From: Thauera sp. UBA6194
GTDB taxonomy: Bacteria; Pseudomonadota; Gammaproteobacteria; Burkholderiales; Rhodocyclaceae
DNA length: 24,342 bases
Assembly: GCA_002422685.1 (NCBI GenBank)
Contig: DITC01000016.1
Coordinates: forward strand, 22,179-46,520
Reading direction: 5' to 3'
The notes below the pieces were generated by a model. That model was not told the origin of the DNA. It made no database searches and saw only the letters and a program-made list of their open reading frames with translations. Both the position numbers and the translations under genes were made by a program. This document shows positions 11,843-20,989 of this stretch, one piece after another. Each line of letters starts with the position of its first letter. The first letter of the stretch is position 1.

Positions 11843-12318
11843 GAGCGTTCCTGATTTGTGTTCAAAGCACGATCTATCTTGTTCGGAATTGCCGGGGTCC
11901 GCCTCGAGCTTTGTATTAAGAGCGCGCTCTTAATACAAACTCGCTTGTCATTTAAAAATAGTCGAAAACTATCCATATAGCTTTTGTCGATAGCCATAAC
12001 CCGGCGCGCGCCGAACCCCGCCGCGCCTCCGCGCTTCCTAAATCCCACACAACTTGTTCATCAGCAGGAACGGCCACGCATGCGCAAATGCTGTGACTTG
12101 CGTCGAATTCCGGCGGATCTGGGCGTCTCGTTTTGCGTCAATCCGTCGGCTCGCGCTCAGGGGCTCATTTGCCATTTTCTTCGCCCCGGGAAAGCGACCT
12201 TATGCGACAAGAATTTGACGATGCAGAGCGCCACGCTCGGCGCGCCGAAGCGCGGCATGGGTCAATAGTGCAAGGGGGGAAGGGGTGAAACTAGCCCGTC
12301 AGCGGGCAGCGGCGGCAG
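11843..12318. other. Control region upstream of alpA, no convincing gene
   Basis: This 476-bp gap has an A+T-rich part (11911-11998) carrying a long palindrome and imperfect dyads such as ATAGT-CGAAA-ACTAT near 11959. The rest (12000-12290) shows no motif I can assign. A weak hairpin (GCCCG 12294-12298 with CGGGC 12303-12307) just beyond the 211-aa gene could be a poor terminator. Short open frames here lack ribosome-binding sites. Confidence 0.5.
11910..11939. promoter_or_regulatory. 30-bp perfect palindrome, candidate operator/promoter of alpA
   Basis: The half TTTGTATTAAGAGCG is followed directly by its exact reverse complement. It contains TTGTAT, 17 bp, TACAAA on both strands, a weak symmetric promoter. 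It lies 68 bp upstream of alpA, so a dimeric regulator bound here could control the alpA operon. Confidence 0.6.
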
Positions 12319-12954
12319 CTAGCCGGCGGCTGGATCATCCTGCTTGGACGATGTGCGCTTTGCGCGCAGAGCGTAGGCCTTGGCGGCGGCGCCGATATGC
12401 TTTCTGGCCGTGCGGAAGGAGACGGGCTCTTCCTTCATATACGCCTCGGCCGCGATGTCCATGCTCTTGAACAGGTGGTAGCGCTCTCGATACCACTCGA
12501 AGATGCGGTCGCGCACTTGGTAGCTCTCGGCGTGGCGTACGGCAGCGCCTCGGCGCGCAGCGGCGCTCCGACGCTCCAACTCGGAGCGCAGCTCACTGAT
12601 GAGCGCGCGGTTGTCCTCGAGGCGCGCGGCGTGATTGGTCCCGCGAACATAGCCGCGCTGTCGAGCGGACAACATCAGCAGCCTGAGCGACTTCGCGAGG
12701 TCTGCCTCCGTATATGCGGTGGCCCAGTCGAGCGGGCCGATCATGAGCGCCAGGGCGAGGAGTTCGTCAGGCGGGTCCTCGCGAAAGTCACGCTGGTTGA
12801 CGATCTCGTCGTAGAGATCGAGCGCCTGCTGCTCGAGGTCGCCGGAGCGGTGAAGCTTGAGAACCTCGAAGGCGACGACCCACGCTTCCTCCTCTGAGCG
12901 CGCGATCTCGCCAGCGATGAAATGAAGGAGTGCCCTGCTCGGTCGAAGCTTCAT
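12319..12954 (-). CDS. Hypothetical protein downstream of the integrase
   Basis: Encodes 211 residues from the ATG at 12954, which overlaps the stop of the preceding chimeric ORF (ATGA). Mostly helical. Residues about 40-80 are acidic, 130-150 basic (ELERRSAAARRGAAVRHAES), and the C-terminus has a helix-turn-helix-like stretch (AAEAYMKEEPVSFRTARKHI) before a basic tail. Its first 14 residues resemble the start of the chimeric ORF because of the 152-bp duplication. The family is not recognised; the position after the integrase and the possible HTH suggest a regulatory or recombination-accessory role. Confidence 0.6.
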   Translation of the reverse strand: MKLRPSRALLHFIAGEIARSEEEAWVVAFEVLKLHRSGDLEQQALDLYDEIVNQRDFREDPPDELLALALMIGPLDWATAYTEADLAKSLRLLMLSARQRGYVRGTNHAARLEDNRALISELRSELERRSAAARRGAAVRHAESYQVRDRIFEWYRERYHLFKSMDIAAEAYMKEEPVSFRTARKHIGAAAKAYALRAKRTSSKQDDPAAG

Positions 12955-13065
12955 AGTTGGCCCTGGTCGACGGTGGCGACACACCGCTTATCGGTGGCCG
13001 TCTCGATGTAGCTCGCCCACCACGGCACCATGGCGCGGCGTTCCTCCTGGTAGGCCGCCCGGTGA
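12914..13065. repeat. 152-bp tandem repeat, copy 2 (diverged)
   Basis: Matches 13066-13217 with a period of 152 bp and scattered substitutions, for example GCGATGAAATGAAGGAG versus GCGATGAAATGAGGAAG. The unit includes the start of the 211-aa gene and a copy of the integrase 3' end. Confidence 0.85.
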
Positions 13066-13106
13066 GCGATGAAATGAGGAAGCGGCCCGCGCGCTCGAAG
13101 CTTCAT
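12951..13106 (-). CDS. Chimeric 51-aa ORF created by tandem duplication
   Basis: Starts MKLRARGPLPHFIA, like the 211-aa protein (MKLRPSRALLHFIA), then continues as a copy of the integrase C-terminus (RAAYQEERRAMVPWWASYIE), ending VDQGQL. Both junctions keep the ATGA start/stop overlap, so ribosomes could pass from the integrase through it to the 211-aa gene. It carries no catalytic tyrosine (the corresponding residue lies upstream of the copied part). It may be translated as a fragment or simply be a by-product. Substitutions relative to the parent keep the frame open, which argues against fast decay. Confidence 0.4.
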   Translation of the reverse strand: MKLRARGPLPHFIAHRAAYQEERRAMVPWWASYIETATDKRCVATVDQGQL

Positions 13107-13217
13107 AGTGGGACCTGGTCGACGGGGATGACGCATCCCTTCTCGGTCGTCATCTCGATGTAGTTCGCCCACCACTGCACCATGGCGCGCCGCTCTTCCA
13201 GGTAGGCGGCCCGGTTG
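13066..13217. repeat. 152-bp tandem repeat, copy 1 (integrase 3' end)
   Basis: Contains the authentic integrase C-terminus and the overlapping start of the following gene; partner of 12914-13065. Confidence 0.85.
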
Positions 13218-14368
13218 TACGCGGCACGCACCTGGTTGCGCTCGAGGTGCGAGAGCTGGCGCTCGATGGCGTCGGGGCTGAACAGCCCGGACTCGTTCAG
13301 GATGGTGGACGCTGTGGCCCGGAAGCCGTGGATCACGGCGTTGCCGTTCTTCGTGTTCTTGCCGCCGAATCCCAGTCGCTCGAGCACGGTGTTGGGTGTC
13401 GACTCGGACATGTGCTTTCCACCAGGCGTGTGGTGATGCGCGAACACGTAGCGACGTTGCCCGGTGATGTAGCGCAGCTCCTCGAGCATCTCGACGATCT
13501 GGCGAGGCAGCGGCACCAGGTGAGGCTGAGCGATCGGCTTCACCGTGCTCTTCAGCTTGCGGTTCTCGGGCGGAATGGTCCACAGACCCTTCGCAAGGTC
13601 GATATGCGACCACTCGGCGCGCACGGTCTCCCCGACGCGCGTCATGCAGAGCAGGATCATCCTCATCAGGCCGCGGGTGACCAGGCTGATGCCGTCGGTG
13701 TCGCGAAGCGCCACCAGGAACACGGGAAGCTGCTCCTGAGAAAGGGCGGGGCGGGGAGTCGAGATCCGCTTCTTCAGCGCACCGACCAGCTCGGCGGCTG
13801 GGTTGTGCCGAGCGCGGCCGGTCTTGATCGCCAGCCTGAAGATGGCCTCGCATCGCTCCCGCAGTCGGTTCGCGGTGTCGAGCCTGCCCGCCTTCTCGAC
13901 CTTCTTGAGCACGTCGAGCAACGCCATCGGCTCGATGTCGGCGATCGGCCGCGCGCCGAGATCCGGGAAGAGGTGCATCTCCAATGTCCTGAGCACGCTA
14001 TCGGCATGCCCCGGCGCCCACTCCCCACTCTTCGTGTGGTGCCACTCCAGCGCGATCGCCTTGAAGCTCGAGGCGGCGGCGATTCGAGCGGCGACCTTGT
14101 CGGCGCGCCGCTTCTCCGATGGTTCTTGCCCGTTGGCCAACTGCCGGCGCGCCTCATCCCGGCGAGCGCGCGCCATCTTGAGGCTGATCTCCGGATAGAC
14201 GCCCAAAGCGAGAAGCTTTTCGCGGCCGGCCCACCTGTACTTGAACCGCCAGTAGCGGTGGTTCGTCGGCTTGATCAGCAGGTAGAGCCCGCCGGCGTCG
14301 AAGAGCTTGATCTGCTTGCCCTCGGCACTGGGCAGGGTGTTCTCGATGGTCAGGTTCGTCAGAGGCAT
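13103..14368 (-). CDS. P4-family tyrosine recombinase (integrase)
   Basis: Encodes 421 residues, the usual size. The N-terminal DUF4102-type domain (1-90) has LFDAGGLYLLI, then RYWRFKYRWAGRE and LGVYPEISLKMAR. The central SAM-like arm follows (about 100-190). The catalytic domain carries R244 (MTRVGETVRAEW), HGFR at 347-350, LSH ending at H374, and the likely nucleophile Y384 in RAAYNRA. It catalyses site-specific integration and excision, here at the lysS 3' end. It is the gene nearest the right attachment site and reads away from it. The candidate arm site is 36 bp upstream of its start, so it may be autoregulated. The 3' end is duplicated downstream. Confidence 0.95.
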   Translation of the reverse strand: MPLTNLTIENTLPSAEGKQIKLFDAGGLYLLIKPTNHRYWRFKYRWAGREKLLALGVYPEISLKMARARRDEARRQLANGQEPSEKRRADKVAARIAAASSFKAIALEWHHTKSGEWAPGHADSVLRTLEMHLFPDLGARPIADIEPMALLDVLKKVEKAGRLDTANRLRERCEAIFRLAIKTGRARHNPAAELVGALKKRISTPRPALSQEQLPVFLVALRDTDGISLVTRGLMRMILLCMTRVGETVRAEWSHIDLAKGLWTIPPENRKLKSTVKPIAQPHLVPLPRQIVEMLEELRYITGQRRYVFAHHHTPGGKHMSESTPNTVLERLGFGGKNTKNGNAVIHGFRATASTILNESGLFSPDAIERQLSHLERNQVRAAYNRAAYLEERRAMVQWWANYIEMTTEKGCVIPVDQVPL

Positions 14369-14403
14369 GGGTCGGCGCGCCGCGTTCCTTTTTGCATAGA
14401 AAG

Positions 14404-14422
14404 TACCCCCAGAAGTACCCCC
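14404..14422. repeat. Candidate integrase arm-type site, right end
   Basis: TACCCCCAGAAGTACCCCC differs at one position from 84-102 and has the same orientation. It lies between the integrase start and the core repeat, where arm sites of P4-type integrases are expected. Confidence 0.5.
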
Positions 14423-14490
14423 TAAAGGGGCTCCCCGTCTTGTGAGACGGTCTGAGAAATTGATGATACTTCCTGAGACTCTTTGCGCCT

Positions 14491-14525
14491 AAAAAAACCC
14501 GCGAAGCCAGTAGCTGCGCGGGTTT
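14491..14525 (-). terminator. Terminator of lysS supplied by the element
   Basis: AAACCCGCG (14495-14503) pairs with CGCGGGTTT (14517-14525). On the minus strand the stem is followed by a T run (14497-14491). It lies about 20 bp past the lysS stop, on the element side of the core repeat, so it replaced the native terminator on integration. Confidence 0.75.
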
Positions 14526-14545
14526 CGGTCGAAAACGAGGAGGCC

Positions 14546-16081
<1,536 letters not shown>

Positions 16082-16145
16082 GATCTGGGTGTCGAAGCTC
16101 GAAGAGTGGAGGCGAGGCGGGCGCTGGCCCGGCGCGAAAGGCGTA

Positions 16146-16174
16146 ATTGTGGCAGGCCCGGGAGGGTGGAGCAA
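16146..16174 (-). promoter_or_regulatory. Possible lysS promoter
   Basis: The minus strand has TTGCTC (16174-16169), 17 bp, CACAAT (16151-16146), a moderate sigma70-type match about 65 bp upstream of the lysS start, in the divergent region shared with the chemotaxis gene. Confidence 0.35.
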
Positions 16175-16230
16175 TTGCGATGGGCCGCAGCGCGCCGTGG
16201 ATGGGTACGAGAAGTTTTTTCCGTGAGCGC

Positions 16231-16257
16231 TAAAGTCCCCAGAGTGGGGACCGATAA
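16231..16257 (+). promoter_or_regulatory. FliA (sigma28) flagellar promoter of the chemotaxis receptor
   Basis: TAAAGTCC, an 11-bp spacer, then ACCGATAA closely follows the sigma28 consensus TAAAGTTT-N11-GCCGATAA. It lies 36 bp upstream of the receptor start codon. It places the gene in the late flagellar/chemotaxis regulon. Confidence 0.8.
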
Positions 16258-16293
16258 GCCGGGTAATCCACATTTAGCCGCGGAAGGGTTCCC

Positions 16294-18090
16294 ATGGGTG
16301 CGTTGAGGAATATTTACGAAGCATCGGAGCGGACGTTCTGGAATTCGCTCACGAAGAAGCTCTCGAGTTTCGTGCTGTTGTTCGTGATCAATCTCGGCTA
16401 TCTCGCCCTCTGGCACAGCCAGCGCGCCGAGGTCGAGCAGGCCCTGCAGGCGGGCGGGGTGGTGCCGGAGCTGCTCGCGCAGGTCTCGGCTGCGTTCGAT
16501 TACGGGCTCTACGCCATGCTCGCGCTGACAGCGGTGGCCCTGGTGTTCATGGTCGGGCAGATCCTCTACCTGCGCCATCTGATCGTGCGCCCGATCCGCG
16601 TCATCACCGGCATCTTCGACGAGATCGCACGGGGCGAGGGGGATTTTTCGCGCGACCTGCCGCTGACCACGCACGACGAGCTGCGCGAGCTCGCCGAGAG
16701 CTACAACCGCTTCGCGGTGAGGATGCGCGAGATCATCGGCAGCGTGCGCACCATGAGCGTGAGCATCGCGCGCGACGCGGTGCAGGTGCGGCTCGGCGTG
16801 GAAAACTCCGCCCGCGACGCGCGTCGCCAGGGCGAGATGACACAGACCGTGTTCGACGCCAGCACCGGCTCCACCGCCGCGATCGGCGAGGTCTCGCGCA
16901 GCGCGCACGCGATCGACGGTTCCACGCGGCGCAACCTCGACATCGCGCGCGAGTCGCTCGCCGAGGTGCAGAACGTCGCGGTCAAGATCAACCTCGTCAG
17001 CGAGAAGCTGCAGCGCTTCAACCACACGGTCGACGACTTGTCGCAGCGCTCGGAGAGCGTCAAGCAGATCGCCGCGCTGATCCGCGAGATCGCCGACCAG
17101 ACCAACCTGCTCGCGCTCAATGCGGCCATCGAGGCGGCGCGGGCAGGCGAGGCCGGGCGCGGCTTTGCGGTGGTTGCCGACGAGGTGCGCAAGCTTGCCG
17201 AGCGGGTGAACAAGGCCACGCAGGAGATCGTCGGCAACATCAACGGCATGCTGGAGCTGGTCGGCGAGACCCGCGCCGAGAACGAGGTCATCAACGAGGA
17301 CGTGCAGCAGACGCGCACCGTGGTGACGCGCTCGGCCGAGCAGTTCGGTCACATGGTCGGCGAGTTCGAGCGCACCGGCGAGCAGCTCACCCAGATCGCC
17401 GGGGGGATGGAGTCGCTGACCGAGACCAACGGCCATGTCCATGCGAGCGTCACCGATATCCACCGCCTCTCGGTCGAGGTGGCCGCGCAGATGGACAGCT
17501 GCGAGAAGCGCACGGTCGATCTCACCCAATCCACCGAGGCGGTGCAGGAGCTGGTGGCGCGCTTCAAGATCGGCAGCGGCGCCTTCGACACGCTGGTCAA
17601 CGAATCGCGTCGCTTCCGCGATAGCGTGCAGGGCGAGCTCGAGCAGATGGCCGCGGCACATATCGACGTGTTCGACCGCAACTACCGCCCGGTGCCGGGT
17701 ACCAACCCGACCAAGTCCAAGGTGAGCTGGGGCGACGAATTCACCCGCCGCTGCCAGCGCATGCTCGACGAGACCCTCGAGCGTGCCCGTGGCACGGTCT
17801 TCGCCGTCGCGGTGAACACCGACGGCTACTTGTCCGCGCACAACATGCGCTTCTCCCGGCCGCTGACCGGCGACCCGGCCAAAGACCTGATCGGCAACCG
17901 TACCTGCCGCAAGTTCGAGAACCCCGCCGAGCTGCGCGCCGCGCGCAACACCGAGCCGATGCTGCTGCAGACCTACCTGCGCGACACCGGCGAGGTGCTG
18001 TGCGACATCGCCATGCCGATCATGGTGGCGGGGCGCCACTGGGGCAACGTGCGCGTCGGCATGCCGGCCGAGGCGCTGCTCGAGCGCTGA
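16294..18090 (+). CDS. Methyl-accepting chemotaxis protein with C-terminal sensor domain
   Basis: Encodes 598 residues; GGAAGG precedes the ATG. One membrane helix (about 22-43) and a second (about 72-95) enclose a periplasmic loop of only about 28 residues, too small for a usual ligand domain. A HAMP-like region follows (96-150), then the signalling helices with the conserved hairpin (IREIADQTNLLALNAAIEAA, about 264-284). After about residue 440 there is an extra C-terminal part (FDRNYRPVPG, LERARGTVFAVAVNTDGYL, then DIAMPIMVAGRHWGNVRVGM) that looks like a Cache/PAS-type sensor, so sensing is probably cytoplasmic. It relays signals to CheA/CheW. No CheR-tethering pentapeptide at the end. FliA promoter upstream. 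Confidence 0.92.
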   Translation: MGALRNIYEASERTFWNSLTKKLSSFVLLFVINLGYLALWHSQRAEVEQALQAGGVVPELLAQVSAAFDYGLYAMLALTAVALVFMVGQILYLRHLIVRPIRVITGIFDEIARGEGDFSRDLPLTTHDELRELAESYNRFAVRMREIIGSVRTMSVSIARDAVQVRLGVENSARDARRQGEMTQTVFDASTGSTAAIGEVSRSAHAIDGSTRRNLDIARESLAEVQNVAVKINLVSEKLQRFNHTVDDLSQRSESVKQIAALIREIADQTNLLALNAAIEAARAGEAGRGFAVVADEVRKLAERVNKATQEIVGNINGMLELVGETRAENEVINEDVQQTRTVVTRSAEQFGHMVGEFERTGEQLTQIAGGMESLTETNGHVHASVTDIHRLSVEVAAQMDSCEKRTVDLTQSTEAVQELVARFKIGSGAFDTLVNESRRFRDSVQGELEQMAAAHIDVFDRNYRPVPGTNPTKSKVSWGDEFTRRCQRMLDETLERARGTVFAVAVNTDGYLSAHNMRFSRPLTGDPAKDLIGNRTCRKFENPAELRAARNTEPMLLQTYLRDTGEVLCDIAMPIMVAGRHWGNVRVGMPAEALLER

Positions 18091-18172
18091 GCGGGCGTCG
18101 CGATCCGGCGCTGCTGCAGCGACGTCCCGAGGGCGCTCGTGCCGCGGTCCCGATGACCGCAGCGCCGCGTCC

Positions 18173-20965
18173 TCAATCCAGCGCGCGCTGCAGCACCCCG
18201 ATCGGCGGCGCCCAGTCGGTGCCGGGCTGCTTCTTGCGCGTGACCAGCGTGAGCTGCGCCGGCGCGAAGACGTTGGCGTTGTGGGTGACCGGGGTGGTGA
18301 TCAGGTACTGCGCGCGGGTGGCGCGCAGGAAGGTACCGACGCGGTCGATGTTGGCCACGTCCAGGTGGGCGAAGGGCTCGTCGATGAACACGAAGCCGCC
18401 CGGGCGCGATTCGTCCATCAGCAGGCCGATCAGGAGGATCAGCGACTTCATGACCTGCTGGCCGCCCGAGGCCTCGCCGTCGTTCAGGCCCACCGCGCCC
18501 TTGCGGTCGAAGTCGAAGCGCACCTCGAGCCCGGCCTGGGCGAGCGAGAGGTCCTCGTTCTCCAGGTGCGGCGTGGGGCAATCGACGCTGACGTTGGCGA
18601 GCTCGCCGAGCGCCTTCAGGTTCTTCGCGTACTGGCGCACGGTGGCGCGCAGCTTGGCGATGTAGGCAGCGCGCGCGTTGTCGCTGTGCAGGCGCGCGGT
18701 GGCGCAGTAGCCCTGGCGGTTCTGGTAATCGCGCTCGCGCAGCGCGACGTCGGCGGCGAGTCGGTCGCGCACCACCAGCACCGCGGGGTCGGTGATCCAG
18801 TCGCCCTCGTCCAGATGGCGGCGCAGGCGCTCGAGCTGCAGGCGGGCGCCGCGCGCGTCGCCGTACTTGTCGGCGAGCAGGGCGAGCTCGGTAGCATCCA
18901 GCCAGTGCGCCGGCATGCCACGCCGGCGGCGGCGCAGCTTGAGGATGCGCTCGGCTTGCGTGTGGCGGCGCGGGCCGTGCTCGCGCGCGATGTCGGCCAG
19001 GCGCAGCTCGATGGTCTTGAGTTCGCGGTTACGGCGCTCGAGCTCGATCTGGATGCCGTTGAGCTTTTCGGTGAGGCGGTCCATCTCGCCGCGGGTGTCG
19101 CTGCGCTCTGCGATCGCCTCGGTGAGCGCCTTGCGCGCGGCAGGCAGCTCGGCCTCGGCGCTGGCGTAGGCCTCGCTGCGCGCGGCGAGTAGTTGCGCCG
19201 ACTGCAGGCCGAGCAGGCGCTGGCGCAGCGTGGTGAGCCGGGCGGCCGCCGCATCCAGCTTGGGGCGCAGGGCCTGGAGCTGCTTGTCCAGCCCGACGAT
19301 CTCGTCCTGCAGCGCGGCGATGCGCGACTGGCGGGCGAGCTCGCCGAAGTGGAATTCCTGCGGCCGGCCGAGGTGGCGGGCGCCGCGGCGCTCGCGGTGG
19401 TAGCCGTCGCGGGTGATCCACTCCTGCTCGCGCGGCAGATCGCGCGCGGCCTCGGCATGGTCGACGCGGCGGATGCGGTTGAGCAGATCAGCGAGCCAGC
19501 GCGGCACCGCAGCGCTGAACTCCACCACCTCGGCCAGGCTCATCGGTCGCGGCGGCGGTGCGCTCTCGCGCTCGGCCACGATGAAGTGGCGGAAGCGCTC
19601 GCGCTCGCCGAGCGCCCAGGCGGCGTGGCGGTCGGACTCGCGCTCGAGCAGGATCAGGTGGCGGTGGGGGCGCAGGATGGCCTCGAGCGCGGCCTGCCAG
19701 GCCGGGTCGGTGACCTCCACCACCTCGGCCAGGCTGTGGTGCGCGATGCCCTCGGCGCTGAGCTTGACGCGGAAGCGCGCGACCTCGGTGTCGCCCGGTG
19801 GGCCGGCGCGGTTGCGCTCGGCGCGCAAGGTGTCGGTCTTGTCCTCGAAGGCCGCGACCAGCTCGCGTTCCTTGCGCCGCAGCGTGGCGAGCGCGGCGTC
19901 GGCCTCCTCGTGCTCCTTCTCCAGCGCGACCGCGTCCGCGCCGTGTTCGCTGGCGAGCTGGGCGCGCAACATGTCGCGCTCTTCGAGCAAGCGGTCGAGG
20001 TCGCGCACGCGGTCGTGCGCGGCGAGGTAGCGCTGCTCGGAAGCGCTGTCAGATTCCTTCAGGCGTTTGCGCTCGGCCTGTGCGGCCTCCTGTTCGGCGC
20101 GCACCACCTCGAGCCGCTGGCGAGATTCGCGCTGCTCGACGAGCTTCTCGCTGCGCTCGCGGCCGACGCGCTGCAGGGCCTCGCGTTCGCTGGCGATCTC
20201 GCGCTCCAGTTCGGCGATCTCCAGGCGCGGCACGATCTCGGCCTCCAGCGCCTGCGCTTCGTCGGCGAGCTGCTTCCATTCCAGGAAGCGGTTGGCCTCG
20301 GCCTTCTTCTCCTCCGCCTGGGTCTTCAGGCGCTCGAGGTCGATGCCGAGCTCGCCGAGTTCGCGTTCGGCAGATTTCTGTTCCTCGCGGGCGGCCTGGT
20401 AGTTGTCCAGCACCTCCTTGTCGCCGAAGACGTCGAACACGAGCTCGAGCAGCGCCTTGGGCGAGTACTCGCACAGCTTGTCGGTGTCGCCCTGTTCCAG
20501 TGCCAGCACCTTGGTGATCGCCGGCGTCAGGCCGCCCCAGGCCAGGCGGTTCTGGTAGTCGCGCAGGCCGATCCAGTCGCTGGTCTGCTCGAGCGCCTCG
20601 ATCGGCAGGTTGCCGTCGACGATGGCGTAGTCGCGAATCCAGTCGCCGCCGGCCTTGCGGATGCGGCAGGCGAGGGTGACCTCGTCCGCCAGGCAGGGGA
20701 AGAACGGGCGCTTGCCGCTGTGGCCGGGCTGATTGGCCACCACCGCGCGGATCCACGCGAAGCTGCGCTCGGCGCGGCGCACGTAGCGGCGAAAGTCGCG
20801 CTTGCCCGAGCAGCGCAGCGCGAACAGCGTGCGCAGCGCGTCGAGCAGGGTGGTCTTGCCCGAGCCGTTGGGGCCGACGATGGTGATGATCTGTGCGTCC
20901 AGCGGCAGCGAGAAGCGGCGCCAGAAGTCCCAGTGGACGAGCTCTAGGGTCTTGATGTGGAACAT
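18173..20965 (-). CDS. mksB: SMC-like condensin ATPase, MksB type
   Basis: Encodes 930 residues, close to the roughly 940 of Pseudomonas MksB and much shorter than MukB. The N-terminal head has Walker A GPNGSGKTTLLDAL (31-44). Long coiled coils (about 175-380 and 560-700) flank a hinge-like middle (about 385-555). The C-terminal head has the ABC signature SGGQQ (about 833) and Walker B GFVFIDEPFAHLD (857-869). Such proteins dimerise and, with a kleisin and a KITE subunit, organise chromosomal DNA, or in Wadjet systems restrict plasmids. The kleisin- and MksE-like genes lie upstream in the same operon but are separated from it by trmA. No MksG/JetD nuclease gene follows; the next gene is convergent. 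Confidence 0.82.
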   Translation of the reverse strand: MFHIKTLELVHWDFWRRFSLPLDAQIITIVGPNGSGKTTLLDALRTLFALRCSGKRDFRRYVRRAERSFAWIRAVVANQPGHSGKRPFFPCLADEVTLACRIRKAGGDWIRDYAIVDGNLPIEALEQTSDWIGLRDYQNRLAWGGLTPAITKVLALEQGDTDKLCEYSPKALLELVFDVFGDKEVLDNYQAAREEQKSAERELGELGIDLERLKTQAEEKKAEANRFLEWKQLADEAQALEAEIVPRLEIAELEREIASEREALQRVGRERSEKLVEQRESRQRLEVVRAEQEAAQAERKRLKESDSASEQRYLAAHDRVRDLDRLLEERDMLRAQLASEHGADAVALEKEHEEADAALATLRRKERELVAAFEDKTDTLRAERNRAGPPGDTEVARFRVKLSAEGIAHHSLAEVVEVTDPAWQAALEAILRPHRHLILLERESDRHAAWALGERERFRHFIVAERESAPPPRPMSLAEVVEFSAAVPRWLADLLNRIRRVDHAEAARDLPREQEWITRDGYHRERRGARHLGRPQEFHFGELARQSRIAALQDEIVGLDKQLQALRPKLDAAAARLTTLRQRLLGLQSAQLLAARSEAYASAEAELPAARKALTEAIAERSDTRGEMDRLTEKLNGIQIELERRNRELKTIELRLADIAREHGPRRHTQAERILKLRRRRRGMPAHWLDATELALLADKYGDARGARLQLERLRRHLDEGDWITDPAVLVVRDRLAADVALRERDYQNRQGYCATARLHSDNARAAYIAKLRATVRQYAKNLKALGELANVSVDCPTPHLENEDLSLAQAGLEVRFDFDRKGAVGLNDGEASGGQQVMKSLILLIGLLMDESRPGGFVFIDEPFAHLDVANIDRVGTFLRATRAQYLITTPVTHNANVFAPAQLTLVTRKKQPGTDWAPPIGVLQRALD

Positions 20966-20989
20966 GGGTAGCCGGTTGCGTCGGAGGTT

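Noticed and set aside
11839..12048. Minus-strand ORF of 69 codons upstream of alpA
   Set aside because: It runs through the palindrome and A+T-rich control region and lacks a ribosome-binding site.
11984..12268. Plus-strand ORF of 94 codons
   Set aside because: No ribosome-binding site, protein-like composition or neighbour support.
14369..14545. tRNA gene as the attachment site
   Set aside because: No cloverleaf-forming sequence is present at either end; the core repeat lies in the lysS coding sequence.
19193..20947. Long plus-strand open frame (584 codons) opposite the SMC gene
   Set aside because: The minus-strand product has Walker A, signature and Walker B motifs; the antisense frame has none.
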